Below, piece after piece: positions 35,347-44,226 of a stretch of 55,219 bases of DNA. The first letter of the stretch is position 1; the number at the start of each line of letters is the position of its first letter. The translations under genes and the position numbers were made by a program. The notes beneath the pieces were generated by a model, which worked only from the letters and a program-made list of their open reading frames with translations, was not told the origin of the DNA and did not search any database. Source of the stretch: Alphaproteobacteria bacterium. GTDB lineage: Bacteria; Pseudomonadota; Alphaproteobacteria; JAEULC01. The DNA lies in contig JAKLKW010000008.1 in NCBI GenBank assembly GCA_023150455.1, positions 1 to 55,219 of the forward strand, written 5' to 3'.

Positions 35347-35508
35347 ATGGACGCGGAGATCGAAGCCTACAGGCGCGACGGCGCGGTCGCGCCGCTGGGC
35401 GTGTTCGCGCCGGGCTGGATCGACGCGCTGGCGCGCGGCGTCGAGCGCAACATGGAAGAGCCGGGCCGCGGAGCGTCCGCAGTGAGGTGCCGCGACCGCC
35501 GCAATTGA
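35347..35508 (+). pseudogene. phytanoyl-CoA dioxygenase N-terminal remnant
   Basis: ATG at 35347 with GGGAAGG upstream opens 53 codons. The text AEIEAYRRDGAVAPLGVFA followed by GWIDALARGVERNMEEPG is a normal start for the PhyH family, Fe(II)/2-oxoglutarate oxygenases. After PG it runs into unrelated sequence and stops at 35508. The metal-binding HxD...H part is absent, so a deletion removed about 220 residues. Confidence 0.55.
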
Positions 35509-35561
35509 CCACCCGCGCGCCGCCGGTCCAGACTGCGCGCCGTCGCGCGAGGGGGGGAAAC

Positions 35562-37148
35562 ATGGCGGGCGGCAACTACGACGTGCTTATCGTCGGCGGC
35601 GGGCATAACGGGCTGACCTGCGGCGCCTATCTCGCCAAGGCGGGACGGAAAGTGCTGGTGCTGGAACGCCGGCACCTGATCGGCGGCGCGGCGGTGACGG
35701 AAGAGGTCGTGCCGGGCTTCCGCTGGTCGGTCGCGTCCTACGTCATGAGCCTGCTGAGCCCGCGCGTCATCAACGACCTGGAGCTGCGCAAGTTCGGCCT
35801 CACCGTGCTGCCGGCAACCGAACTGTTCGTGCCGCTGGAGGACGGCGACTACATTGTCTTCCACGACGACGTGAAGAAGACGCAGGCGCAGTTCGCCCGC
35901 TTCTCGAAGCACGACGCCGAGATCTACCCGGCGTTCGACCAGATGCTGCGCGAGGCGACCAACGTGGTGCGCCGGCTGCTGTACGAGACGCCGGTCGATC
36001 CGTCGCGGCGCGACTGGAAGAGCTTCAAGGCCACCGCCTCGCTGCTGTGGCGCTATCGCGACGCGGCCGGGCAGATCTACCGCATCGCCGACCTGATGAC
36101 GCAGTCGGTCTACGACTTCCTGTCGCGCTGGTTCGAGCACGACGTGATCAAGGCGGTGCTGGCTTATTACGCCTCGATCGGCACGTTCGCGGGACCGAGG
36201 ACGCCGGGCACGGCCTATGTGCTGATGCACCACGTGATGGGCGAGCATGCCGGCGCCGGCGGCTGGGGCTTCGTCCGCGGCGGCATGGGCGCAATCTCCA
36301 ACGCCATCGCCGAGTCGGGCAAGCGCTGGGGCATGGAAATCCGCGTCGACGCGCCGGTCGGGCGCATTCTGGTGGAAGGCAGCCGCACGGTCGGCGTCGC
36401 GCTGAAATCGGGCGAGGAGATCCGCGCGCCCGTCGTGGCGTCCAATGCCAATGCCAAGCATCTCTACCTCGACCTGGTCGGGCGCACGGAGCTGCCGGCG
36501 GAGTTCGTGCGCGAGATCGAGACCTTCAAGACCTTCTCCACGGCCTTCAAGATCAACATCGCGTGCGAGCGGCCGCCGCAATACAAGGCCTTCGACAAGG
36601 CCAAGGTCGGGTTCGACTACCCGACCTACGTGCACCTGGGACCTACGATCGAGTACCTGGAGCGCGCCTTCGAGGACGCCAAGCACGGAGGCTTCTCGGC
36701 AAGGCCCTTCATCACGCCGGTCGCGCCGACGATCGTCGACGACACGCTGGCGCCGAGGGGCAAGCACGTCGTCAACCTGTTCGGCGGGCACGCGCCCTAC
36801 AAGCTCGAGGGCAAGGACTGGAACAACGAGCGCGGCCGCTTCGTCGACACGGTGATGCGCACGATGGACGGGTTCGCGCCGGGCTTCTCGTCCGGCGTGA
36901 TCGACATGCAGGTGCTGCTGCCGCAGGACCTCGAGGAGCTGATCGGCCTGCCGCAGGGGCATATCTTCCACGGCGAGCTGACGCCCGACCAGCTGTTCTT
37001 CCAGCGCCCGGCGCCGCACTACGCCGACTACCGCAGCCCGATCGAGGGGCTCTATCTCTGCGGCTCGTCGGCCCATCCGGGCGGCGGCGTCTCGGGCATT
37101 CCCGGCTACAACGCCGCACGGGAGATCCTGCGCGACCACAGAAGGTAA
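35562..37148 (+). CDS. FAD-dependent oxidoreductase, PYROXD2/phytoene-desaturase-like
   Basis: 528 residues. The FAD motif VLIVGGGHNGLTCGAYLAKAG is at residues 8-28, then LERRHLIGGAAVTEEVVPGF. The C-terminal GLYLCGSSAHPGGGVSGIPGYNAA is the second FAD-contact signature shared by PYROXD2, carotenoid isomerase and phytoene desaturase relatives. No membrane span. GGGGGGGAAAC precedes ATG at 35562. A hotdog thioesterase gene starts five bases after its stop. The substrate is unknown; no other carotenoid gene is present, so pigment synthesis is unlikely. Confidence 0.88.
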   Translation: MAGGNYDVLIVGGGHNGLTCGAYLAKAGRKVLVLERRHLIGGAAVTEEVVPGFRWSVASYVMSLLSPRVINDLELRKFGLTVLPATELFVPLEDGDYIVFHDDVKKTQAQFARFSKHDAEIYPAFDQMLREATNVVRRLLYETPVDPSRRDWKSFKATASLLWRYRDAAGQIYRIADLMTQSVYDFLSRWFEHDVIKAVLAYYASIGTFAGPRTPGTAYVLMHHVMGEHAGAGGWGFVRGGMGAISNAIAESGKRWGMEIRVDAPVGRILVEGSRTVGVALKSGEEIRAPVVASNANAKHLYLDLVGRTELPAEFVREIETFKTFSTAFKINIACERPPQYKAFDKAKVGFDYPTYVHLGPTIEYLERAFEDAKHGGFSARPFITPVAPTIVDDTLAPRGKHVVNLFGGHAPYKLEGKDWNNERGRFVDTVMRTMDGFAPGFSSGVIDMQVLLPQDLEELIGLPQGHIFHGELTPDQLFFQRPAPHYADYRSPIEGLYLCGSSAHPGGGVSGIPGYNAAREILRDHRR

Positions 37149-37153
37149 GACGA

Positions 37154-37642
37154 ATGGCAAGGAAGAAGGAGGGCCAGGGGACCGGTGCCGGCCGGTTCGT
37201 GCCGATGGCCTCGTTCGCGCGGATGGTCGGGTTCCGCGTGCTGAAATGGGAGCGCGACCGGGCCGAGCTCGAGCTGAAGGTCGGTCCGCGCCATATCAAC
37301 CGTGGCGGCTTCGTGCACGGCGGCGTGCTGATGACGCTGCTCGACGCCGCCTGCGGCTATGCCGGCACGTATCACGAGCCGGACGAGCCGCCGCGCCTCG
37401 GCCACAGCGTGTCGATCACGACGAGCTTCATCAGCAACGTCAGCAAGGGCACGCTGCGCACGGTCGGCTACAAGACGGGGGGCGGCTCGCGGCTGTTCTT
37501 CGCCCGCTCCGAGGTGCACGGGCCGGACGGGCGCATCCTGGCCACGGCGCAATGCGTGTTCCGCTACCGCAGCGCGGAAGCGGCGGAACAGGCGCTCAAA
37601 CGCGCACGACGAGCCAAACGGCCATCAGGACCAGAACGGTGA
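37154..37642 (+). CDS. PaaI-type hotdog thioesterase
   Basis: 162 residues with a single hotdog domain. NRGGFVHGGVLMTLLDAACGYA carries the HGG oxyanion turn and the catalytic acid (Asp) of PaaI/4HBT-like thioesterases, which hydrolyse acyl- or aryl-CoA thioesters. A basic C-terminal tail (KRARRAKRP) is unusual. The start at 37154 is five bases after the PYROXD2-like stop, so they are cotranscribed. Its last 47 bases overlap a tiny minus-strand ORF. Confidence 0.88.
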   Translation: MARKKEGQGTGAGRFVPMASFARMVGFRVLKWERDRAELELKVGPRHINRGGFVHGGVLMTLLDAACGYAGTYHEPDEPPRLGHSVSITTSFISNVSKGTLRTVGYKTGGGSRLFFARSEVHGPDGRILATAQCVFRYRSAEAAEQALKRARRAKRPSGPER

Positions 37643-37685
37643 CGACGCTGAAAGCCTGCGACAGATGATGGGCCACGCGATTCAT
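37596..37685 (-). CDS. 29-residue single-span membrane protein (candidate)
   Basis: ATG at 37685 preceded by AAAGGAC reads MNRVAHHLSQAF, then a hydrophobic stretch VVTVLVLMAVWLVV, ending R-V-stop at 37596. One membrane helix with a short basic N-terminus is a common small-protein design. It overlaps the 3' end of the thioesterase gene antisense and lies 86 bases downstream of the MpaB-type gene on the same strand, which could cotranscribe it. Not recognised as a known family; the coding call rests only on start, ribosome-binding site and hydrophobicity. Confidence 0.4.
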   Translation of the reverse strand: MNRVAHHLSQAFSVVTVLVLMAVWLVVRV

Positions 37686-37771
37686 GGGGCGCTTGTCCTT
37701 TCTGGACGGGCGGTCGGTCTCCCGCTGCCCAGATTGCGCCGAATGTGTTGCCGCAAGGTTGGCAGCGACAG

Positions 37772-38656
37772 TTAATTTTTCGTTCCGCCCGCGGAAATCT
37801 CGCTGCTCGCGTCGGCCTGCATGTAAGGCGGGCCGAGCTGCTCCAGCCGATAGGGCTCCGTGTAGCTGCGATGGCGCATCTGCGTGCGCAGCCGCGGCTT
37901 GCGCCGCGCCGGCAGCAGCCGCAGCGCCAGCGCGCGCAGGCGCATTGCGCCCGTGACGGCGCGGCGCAGGCCCGCCGACGGCGGCGGGAAGCCGAAGGCG
38001 GCGATCGTGGCGTCGTCCATGAGCGCATGCACGGCCCGGCGCACGAGCGGCCGCAGCGGCTTGGGGAACCAGCCGGCGAACAGCTCGCGCGTCGCCGTGC
38101 CGACGCGCCGGCCCGCCTCGGTGCGCTCGAACTTCGTGCGCTCGTACTCGATGTTGAAGCGCTCGAACGCGTCGTAGCTCTCCGGCAGGTCGGCCAGATG
38201 CATGCGCCTTCCGACCTCGCGCCAGAAATGGAACAGCGCCAGTCTCTCGGCCTCGGCCATGGGCCGCCAGCCGAAGCGCCGGTTCCAGCGGATCGGCTCG
38301 AACACGAAGGTCGACAGCACGTAGAGGAAGTCGCCGTTGGCGATGGCGAAGCGCCCGTGGATGCGGTTCATCCGCTCCAGCGCGGCGGCGCCGCGCTTAC
38401 TGTCGTAGCCCCATTCCATCATCTCGCTGACGATGATGTCGGTGTCGTCGTAGCGCTTCTGCGGCCGCCGGCGGAACTCGCCAGTACGGTCGAGCAGCGT
38501 GGCGATGCTCGGCACCGCGAAGGTGCGGAACAGCGCGAACTCCAGCGCCCGCTTGGTGTCGAACGGGAACGCGTAGCAGGTGGAGAGGAACACGATCTGC
38601 TGGTGGTCGCGCACGGGATCGAGCGACCGGATGCGGCGCAGGATGCGGTCGGGCAT
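37772..38656 (-). CDS. MpaB/rubber-oxygenase catalytic-domain family protein (DUF2236-like)
   Basis: 294 residues. The pattern FLSTCYAFPFDTKRALEFALFRTFAVPSI, the NRIHGRFAIANGDFLYVLSTFVFEP stretch and the HFWREVGRRMHL segment fit the oxygenase MpaB/Lcp-like helical domain family, some members of which bind haem b through a conserved His. Function here is unknown. AGGGAGCCCGCCC precedes ATG at 38656, chosen over a longer frame to 38725. No signal peptide. Confidence 0.75.
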   Translation of the reverse strand: MPDRILRRIRSLDPVRDHQQIVFLSTCYAFPFDTKRALEFALFRTFAVPSIATLLDRTGEFRRRPQKRYDDTDIIVSEMMEWGYDSKRGAAALERMNRIHGRFAIANGDFLYVLSTFVFEPIRWNRRFGWRPMAEAERLALFHFWREVGRRMHLADLPESYDAFERFNIEYERTKFERTEAGRRVGTATRELFAGWFPKPLRPLVRRAVHALMDDATIAAFGFPPPSAGLRRAVTGAMRLRALALRLLPARRKPRLRTQMRHRSYTEPYRLEQLGPPYMQADASSEISAGGTKN

Positions 38657-38791
38657 GGGCGGGCTCCCTGTCGCGCTTATACGCGGCGAAGCCGACGCCG
38701 GATGGATGCGCCGCATCGAGCCCATATCCTGTTGCTGTCGCTCACTCTTGCGGGAATGGCCCCGGCCGCCCGGTGGAGATACAATGACCGC

Positions 38792-39088
38792 ATGAGAAGG
38801 CGGGACGCAATTGCGACTCTGAAAGACCAGGCCGAGGCCGTAAAGGCGCTCGGAGCGACGGCCCTGTATCTTTTCGGGTCGACGTCGCGCGACGCCGCGA
38901 CCGGCTCGAGCGACCTTGATCTCTTCATCGACTACGACCCCGACAGCCGCTTCTCCCTCGTCGAGTTGGTCGGGATCAAGCAGCTGCTGGAGGATCGCCT
39001 CGGTGTGCCGGTGGATCTGACCACGCGGGACAGCCTGGATCCGATTCTTCGTGCTCGGATCGAGGCTTCGGCGGAAAGAATCTTTTGA
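38792..39088 (+). CDS. mntA: MntA-like nucleotidyltransferase antitoxin (MNT domain)
   Basis: 98 residues. The nucleotidyltransferase signature LFGSTSRDAATGSSDLDLFID (Gly-Ser then Asp-x-Asp) is at about residues 28-48. In the HEPN/MNT system this protein AMPylates or otherwise blocks the HEPN RNase. A TACAAT word and GGAG lie just upstream. A three-codon ORF (ATG ACC GCA TGA at 38784) ends overlapping this ATG, which may be a coupling device or chance. The stop overlaps the HEPN start by four bases (TTGA). Confidence 0.88.
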   Translation: MRRRDAIATLKDQAEAVKALGATALYLFGSTSRDAATGSSDLDLFIDYDPDSRFSLVELVGIKQLLEDRLGVPVDLTTRDSLDPILRARIEASAERIF

Positions 39089-39435
39089 CGGGGCGGCTCG
39101 TTCGTCCTGCGCTCAGGGCGATCCTCGAAGCGATCGACGGCATCGATAGCGCCACGCGGGGGAGGACGCGCGACGACTTTGCGACCGACTGGCTTCTCCG
39201 CCATGGTGTTCAGCGCGGCATCGAGATCATTTCCGAAGCAGCCCGACGCATTCCACCGCAGCTTCAGGCGGCTCAACCGCACATTCCATGGGCGGAGATC
39301 GTGGGCATCGGCAACGTGCTTCGGTATGAATACCATCGGATTTCCGACACGATCATTTGGAACGTGGTCAGCGAACATCTTCCGTCGTTGAGAGCTGCTG
39401 TGGCAGCGATCGATGCGGCTTTGAAGGAGGAGTGA
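39085..39435 (+). CDS. hepT: HepT-like HEPN-domain RNase toxin (DUF86)
   Basis: 116 residues, TTG start inside TTTTGA, which is also the stop of the MNT gene. The DUF86 pattern is clear: DDFATDWLLRHGVQRGIEIISEAARRIP, then IPWAEIVGIGNVLRYEYHR and IIWNVV. The RNase motif Arg-x(4-6)-His is here R-Y-E-Y-H, a shorter variant found in the subfamily that reads LRHEYHR, with Tyr replacing the first His. With the adjacent MNT gene it forms a type VII toxin-antitoxin pair. Confidence 0.87.
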   Translation: MTGRLVRPALRAILEAIDGIDSATRGRTRDDFATDWLLRHGVQRGIEIISEAARRIPPQLQAAQPHIPWAEIVGIGNVLRYEYHRISDTIIWNVVSEHLPSLRAAVAAIDAALKEE

Positions 39436-39686
39436 ATCGAATGATGCGCCTTAGGATTGGCGCAGACGACTAATGTCGCATGCCGGTGATAGCCGGCGAA
39501 GGCGCGGGTCGGCGGGAAGTCGCGCTACGGCAGGGTCCAAGAAGGGCCACCATCCGTCACCGTCCGGATTGTGCAGTCAGCGCAGGAGCTTGGCTGGGAT
39601 ACGCGGCGTCACCGCCGGCGTCGGCGGCGCGCCATATCCGAACGATCCATGCCGCGAATGCGTCATCGACCGTCATCCGTCATCGT
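39436..39686. other. 251-base intergenic region
   Basis: Lies between the HEPN gene and the end of the glycosyltransferase gene. GC-rich with several short GTCATC repeats near 39661-39680 (CGTCATCGACCGTCATCCGTCATCG). No gene, promoter pair or terminator is recognised. Confidence 0.4.
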
Positions 39687-40844
39687 TTACCGGGCCACCG
39701 GCGACGGCATCGGTGCGGTTGCGACGAGATCGCGGTAGAGCGCGACGACGGAAGCGGCGACGGCGGCATCGCCGAAGCGCTGCTCCGCCAGCAGCCGCGC
39801 GGCGGCGCCGAGGCGGGCGCGGAGCGCGGCGTCGCCGGCGAGCCGGGCCAGCGCGTCGGCCAGCGCCGCGGGTTCGCGCGGCGGCACCAGCAGGCCGGTC
39901 TGCTCGTGGCGCACGATCTCGCGGCAGCCCGGCACGTCGGTCGCGACCATCGGGCGGCCGGCGGCCGCCGCCTCGAGCAGGGCCTTGGGCAGGCCTTCGC
40001 GGTAGGAGGGCAGCACGGCGATCGCGCTGTCGCGCCACATCTGGGCGATGTCCGCGACCTGGCCCGGCCATTCGACCAAACCCTCGCGCACCCACTGCTC
40101 CAGCGTCGCCTGCGGGATCGCGGCCGGGTTGTGGTCGTCGCGCGGGCCGACCAGGCGGATGCGCAACGGCACGCCGCGACCCTTGAGCAGCCGTGCGGCC
40201 TCTACCAGATCGCCGACGCCCTTGTCCCACAGCATGCGCGCGACCAGCGCCGCCACGGGCCCGCCGGGCGGCTCGGGCGAGGGCGCGAAGCGGGCGAGGT
40301 CGACGCCGGAGCCGGGGATCAGCACGGCGCGCCCGCGCGCGATGATGCCGCGCCGGACCAGGAGGTCGAGGTCGTCGGGGTTCTGCATCAAGAGGCGTCC
40401 ATGGCCGCGCGCCAGCAGGAGGCGCAGCGCCAGGCGGACGAACGGGCCCAGCACCCGCGTCGCCGCGTCGCTGGCGATGAACAATGCCCCCAGGCCCGTC
40501 AGCGCATTGACCACGGCGGGAACGCCGGCGATCCAGGCGGCGAGGCCGCCTTCGAGCACCGGCTTCATGGCGACGTGATGCACGATATCCGGCCGCTCGC
40601 GGCGATAGAGGCGGACGACGGCGGCGACGGCCTTGAGCTCGCCCAGGGGATTGCGTCCGCCGCGCCGCCAGTCCAGCGGGGCGACGCGGAAGCCCTCGGC
40701 CTCGATCGCGGCGCGGTCCCCGGGCCGGTTGACGCGGGTCGCCACCACGACCTCGAATCCGGCCGCCCGCGCCGCGCGCGCCATGGGCAGGCGGTGCGAC
40801 AGGAAGTACCAGTCCTCGGTGACCAGGTAGATCAGCTTGGGCAT
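39687..40844 (-). CDS. glycosyltransferase family 4
   Basis: 385 residues, a GT-B fold. The N-terminal segment MPKLIYLVTEDWYFLSHRLPMARAA and C-terminal SYREGLPKALLEAAAAGRPMVATDVPGCREIV carry the GT4 E-x7-E type donor-sugar motif. It transfers an activated sugar to a lipid- or polysaccharide-linked acceptor on the inner face of the membrane. No other polysaccharide genes adjoin. It is divergent from putA by 100 bases. The similarity to WbnK/WbpX-like enzymes is only impressionistic. Confidence 0.88.
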   Translation of the reverse strand: MPKLIYLVTEDWYFLSHRLPMARAARAAGFEVVVATRVNRPGDRAAIEAEGFRVAPLDWRRGGRNPLGELKAVAAVVRLYRRERPDIVHHVAMKPVLEGGLAAWIAGVPAVVNALTGLGALFIASDAATRVLGPFVRLALRLLLARGHGRLLMQNPDDLDLLVRRGIIARGRAVLIPGSGVDLARFAPSPEPPGGPVAALVARMLWDKGVGDLVEAARLLKGRGVPLRIRLVGPRDDHNPAAIPQATLEQWVREGLVEWPGQVADIAQMWRDSAIAVLPSYREGLPKALLEAAAAGRPMVATDVPGCREIVRHEQTGLLVPPREPAALADALARLAGDAALRARLGAAARLLAEQRFGDAAVAASVVALYRDLVATAPMPSPVAR

Positions 40845-40944
40845 CGGGCGAGGCGGACGTTAGGCCCTCATGACCTTCTTGTCATTACATGGCATTGTCG
40901 GGCCATGTGCCCGCCGGCCCAACGAAGGACATAGGCTCGAACCC

Positions 40945-43900
40945 ATGATCTTTGCCGAACCGCTGCCGCAACCGACAGCGTTGCGCGCCGCGCTGCGCGC
41001 GCTGCACCGCGCCGATGAGACCCAGTGCATCGAGTCGCTGATCGGACGGGCCACGCTTCCGTCCGACTCGCTCGACCGCGTCGCCGACACGGCGCGCCGC
41101 CTGGTGCGCGAGGTGCGGCGCAAGCGCACGCACCAGGGCGGGCTCGATGCCTTCCTGCACGAATACGCGCTGTCGAGCCGCGAAGGCGTCGTGCTGATGT
41201 GTTTGGCCGAGGCGCTGCTGCGCATCCCGGATGCCGACACGGCCGACCGGCTGATCCGCGACAAGATCGGCGGTGCCGACTGGGAGCGCCATGTCGGCCA
41301 GAGCGAATCCCTGTTCGTCAACGCCTCGACCTGGGCGCTGATGCTGACCGGGCGGATCGTCGGGCCGGGAGACGGGGCGGAGGAGGGCGGGTCCGGCTAC
41401 AAGAACGGGAGCGGCGACTGGACGGGCGTGATGCGGCGCCTGCTGGCGCGCAGCGGCGAGCCGGTGATCCGCGCCGCCGTGACCCAGGCCATGCGCATCA
41501 TGGGCCGGCAGTTCGTCATGGGGCGCACGATCGGCGAGGCGCTGGAGCGGGCCAAGCCGGCCGAGCGCCAGGGCTATCGCCATTCCTACGACATGCTGGG
41601 CGAGGCGGCGCGCACGGCGGCCGACGCCGAGCGCTACATGGAGTCCTATCGCGGCGCGATCGACGCGATCGGCCGCGCCGCGAAAGGAAGCCTGAGCATC
41701 CACGACGCCCCGAACATCTCGGTCAAGCTGTCGGCGCTGCATCCGCGCTACGAGCTCGCGCAGCGCAGACGCGTGCTGGACGAGCTGACGCCGCGCCTGG
41801 TCGAGCTCGCGCGCCGCGCGCGCGGCGCCGGCATCGGGCTCACCGTCGACGCGGAGGAGGCCGACCGTCTCGACCTCTCGCTCGACCTGATCGAGGCCGT
41901 GTCGGGCGACGCGGCCCTCGCCGGCTGGGAAGGCTTCGGCCTTGCCGTGCAGGCCTATCAGAAGCGCGGCCTGGCCGTGATCGAGTACCTGGCCGACATG
42001 GCGCGGCGCCACAAGCGCCGGCTGATGGTGCGGCTGGTCAAGGGCGCCTATTGGGACAGCGAGATCAAGCGCGCGCAGGAGCGCGGGCTCGACTCCTATC
42101 CGGTGTTCACGCGCAAGGCGTCGACCGACGTTTCCTATGTCGCCTGCGCCCGCGCGCTGCTGGCCGACCAGGCGGCGTTCTATCCCTGCTTCGCCACGCA
42201 CAACGCGCACACGGTCGCGGTGGTGAGCGAGCTCGCCGGCAACCGGCGCGACTGGGAGTTCCAGCGCCTGCACGGCATGGGCGAGACGCTGTACGAGGAA
42301 GTGGTCGGCGCCGACAAGATGAACCGGCCGTGCCGCGTCTACGCGCCGGTCGGGGGGCATGAGGAGCTGCTCGCCTATCTCGTGCGCCGGCTGCTGGAGA
42401 ACGGCGCCAACACCTCCTTCGTCAACCGCCTGGTCGACGAGAAGGCCCCGATCGACGCGATCGTCGCCGACCCGGTTGCCGCGGTGCGCCGCCTGCCGGC
42501 GAAGCCGCATCCGCGCATCCCGCTGCCGCGCGACCTCTACGGGCCGGAGCGGCCGAACAGCGCCGGCATCGACCTGAGCGACCCGGCCGTGCTGGCGCCG
42601 CTGGCGCGCGACATGGCGGCGGCGGAGCAGGGGCGCTGGCATGCCGGGCCGGTGATCGGCGGCGTCGAGCGCCGCGCCCGGTCGCAGGAGGTGACGAGCC
42701 CCGCCGACCGGCGCCGCGTCGTCGGCGAGGCGGCGATGGCCGACGGCGCCATGGTCGACGAGGCGCTGGCGCGCGCCGAGCGCGCGCGGCCCGACTGGGA
42801 CCGCCTTCCGGCGCGCGAGCGCGCCCAGTGCCTGGAGCGCGCCGCGGACCTGATGGAGCAGGAGCGGGCGGAGCTCATGGCCATGGTCGTGCGCGAGGGC
42901 GGCCGGACCATACCGGACGCGCTGTCCGAGGTGCGCGAGGCGGTCGACTTTTGCCGCTACTACGCTGGGCGCGCTCGGGCCGACTTCGACGAGCCGCTGG
43001 CGCTGCCGGGGCCGACCGGCGAGGTCAACCGGCTGGAGCTGCGCGGGCGCGGCGTGTTCGCCTGCATCAGCCCGTGGAATTTCCCGCTCGCCATCTTCAC
43101 CGGCCAGATCGCGGCGGCGTTGGCCGCCGGCAACGCCGTCATCGCCAAGCCGGCCGAGCAGACGCCGCTCGTCGCCGCCAAGGCGGTCGCGATCCTGCAT
43201 CGTGCCGGCGTGCCGGGCGACGCGCTGCACCTGTTGCCTGGCTCGGGCGAGGTGGTCGGCGCGGCGCTGACGCGCGACCCGCGCATCGCCGGTATCGCCT
43301 TCACCGGCTCGACCGAGGTGGCCAAGGCGATCCAGCGCACGCTGGCGGACCGGCCCGGCCCGATCGTGCCGCTGATCGCCGAGACGGGCGGGCAGAACGC
43401 GATGATCGTCGATTCCTCTGCCTTGCCCGAGCAGGTCACCAACGACGCGATCGTCTCGGCCTTCCATTCCGCCGGGCAGCGCTGTTCGGCCCTGCGCGTC
43501 CTGTTCGTGCAGCAGGACATCGCCGACCGGCTGCTGGCGATGCTGGCCGGCGCGATGGACGAGCTCAAGGTCGGCGATCCGGCGCTGCTCGAGACCGATG
43601 TCGGCCCGGTCATCGACGCCGACGCCAAGGCGGCGCTGGAGAAGCACTCGGAGCGCATGGCGCGCGAGGGCAAGTTGGTCCGCCGGCTCAAGCCCGGCCC
43701 GGAAACCGAGCACGGCACGTTCTTCGCGCCCACCATGGTCGAGATCGACAGCCTGAAGCGGCTCGAGCGCGAGGTGTTCGGTCCGATCCTGCACGTGGTG
43801 CGCTACGCGTCCGACCGGCTCGACCAGGTGATCGACCAGGTAAGCGCGACCGGCTATGGGTTGACCCTCGGCATCCACAGCCGCATCGACGAGACGGTGC

Positions 43901-44127
43901 GCTACGTGCACCAGCGCCTGGCGGTCGGCAACACCTACGTCAACCGCTCGATGATCGGCGCCGTGGTCGGCGTGCAGCCATTCGGCGGCGAAGGCCTGTC
44001 GGGCACGGGCCCGAAGGCCGGCGGCCCGCGCTACCTGCATCGTTTTGCGACTGAGCGCACCTTATCGATCGACACGACCGCCGCCGGCGGCAATGCCAGC
44101 CTGTTGTCGCTGGACGAGGCCGGCTAG
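40945..44127 (+). CDS. putA: bifunctional proline dehydrogenase / L-glutamate gamma-semialdehyde dehydrogenase
   Basis: 1060 residues, the short PutA type without the N-terminal ribbon-helix-helix repressor domain. The FAD proline dehydrogenase barrel is at about 190-470 (RLVKGAYWDSEIK, PVFTRKASTD, FATHNAHTVA), and the NAD aldehyde dehydrogenase at about 560-1040 (ISPWNFPLAIF, FTGSTEVAKAI, ETGGQNAMIVDSS, HSAGQRCSALR with catalytic Cys). It oxidises proline to glutamate, channelling the intermediate. ATG at 40945 has a weak ribosome-binding site. Since the protein cannot repress itself, another regulator must act; none is adjacent. Confidence 0.97.
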   Translation: MIFAEPLPQPTALRAALRALHRADETQCIESLIGRATLPSDSLDRVADTARRLVREVRRKRTHQGGLDAFLHEYALSSREGVVLMCLAEALLRIPDADTADRLIRDKIGGADWERHVGQSESLFVNASTWALMLTGRIVGPGDGAEEGGSGYKNGSGDWTGVMRRLLARSGEPVIRAAVTQAMRIMGRQFVMGRTIGEALERAKPAERQGYRHSYDMLGEAARTAADAERYMESYRGAIDAIGRAAKGSLSIHDAPNISVKLSALHPRYELAQRRRVLDELTPRLVELARRARGAGIGLTVDAEEADRLDLSLDLIEAVSGDAALAGWEGFGLAVQAYQKRGLAVIEYLADMARRHKRRLMVRLVKGAYWDSEIKRAQERGLDSYPVFTRKASTDVSYVACARALLADQAAFYPCFATHNAHTVAVVSELAGNRRDWEFQRLHGMGETLYEEVVGADKMNRPCRVYAPVGGHEELLAYLVRRLLENGANTSFVNRLVDEKAPIDAIVADPVAAVRRLPAKPHPRIPLPRDLYGPERPNSAGIDLSDPAVLAPLARDMAAAEQGRWHAGPVIGGVERRARSQEVTSPADRRRVVGEAAMADGAMVDEALARAERARPDWDRLPARERAQCLERAADLMEQERAELMAMVVREGGRTIPDALSEVREAVDFCRYYAGRARADFDEPLALPGPTGEVNRLELRGRGVFACISPWNFPLAIFTGQIAAALAAGNAVIAKPAEQTPLVAAKAVAILHRAGVPGDALHLLPGSGEVVGAALTRDPRIAGIAFTGSTEVAKAIQRTLADRPGPIVPLIAETGGQNAMIVDSSALPEQVTNDAIVSAFHSAGQRCSALRVLFVQQDIADRLLAMLAGAMDELKVGDPALLETDVGPVIDADAKAALEKHSERMAREGKLVRRLKPGPETEHGTFFAPTMVEIDSLKRLEREVFGPILHVVRYASDRLDQVIDQVSATGYGLTLGIHSRIDETVRYVHQRLAVGNTYVNRSMIGAVVGVQPFGGEGLSGTGPKAGGPRYLHRFATERTLSIDTTAAGGNASLLSLDEAG

Positions 44128-44226
44128 CCGCTTACGCGGGTTGGGACCTTCCCGGCTGAGGCCGAAACCATCGCCCGGTTGGCGCGTTGCCATCCACTGG
44201 TCAACGGTTGTCGTCGGCGGGGACTC

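Noticed and set aside
35562..37148. Carotenoid biosynthesis (phytoene desaturase)
   Set aside because: The protein fits PYROXD2-like relatives, and no phytoene synthase, cyclase or other carotenoid gene is in the window.
40885..44040. A 1051-codon minus-strand open frame opposite putA
   Set aside because: Mirror frame of a clear PutA; composition is dominated by Arg, Ala, Gly and His with no motif.
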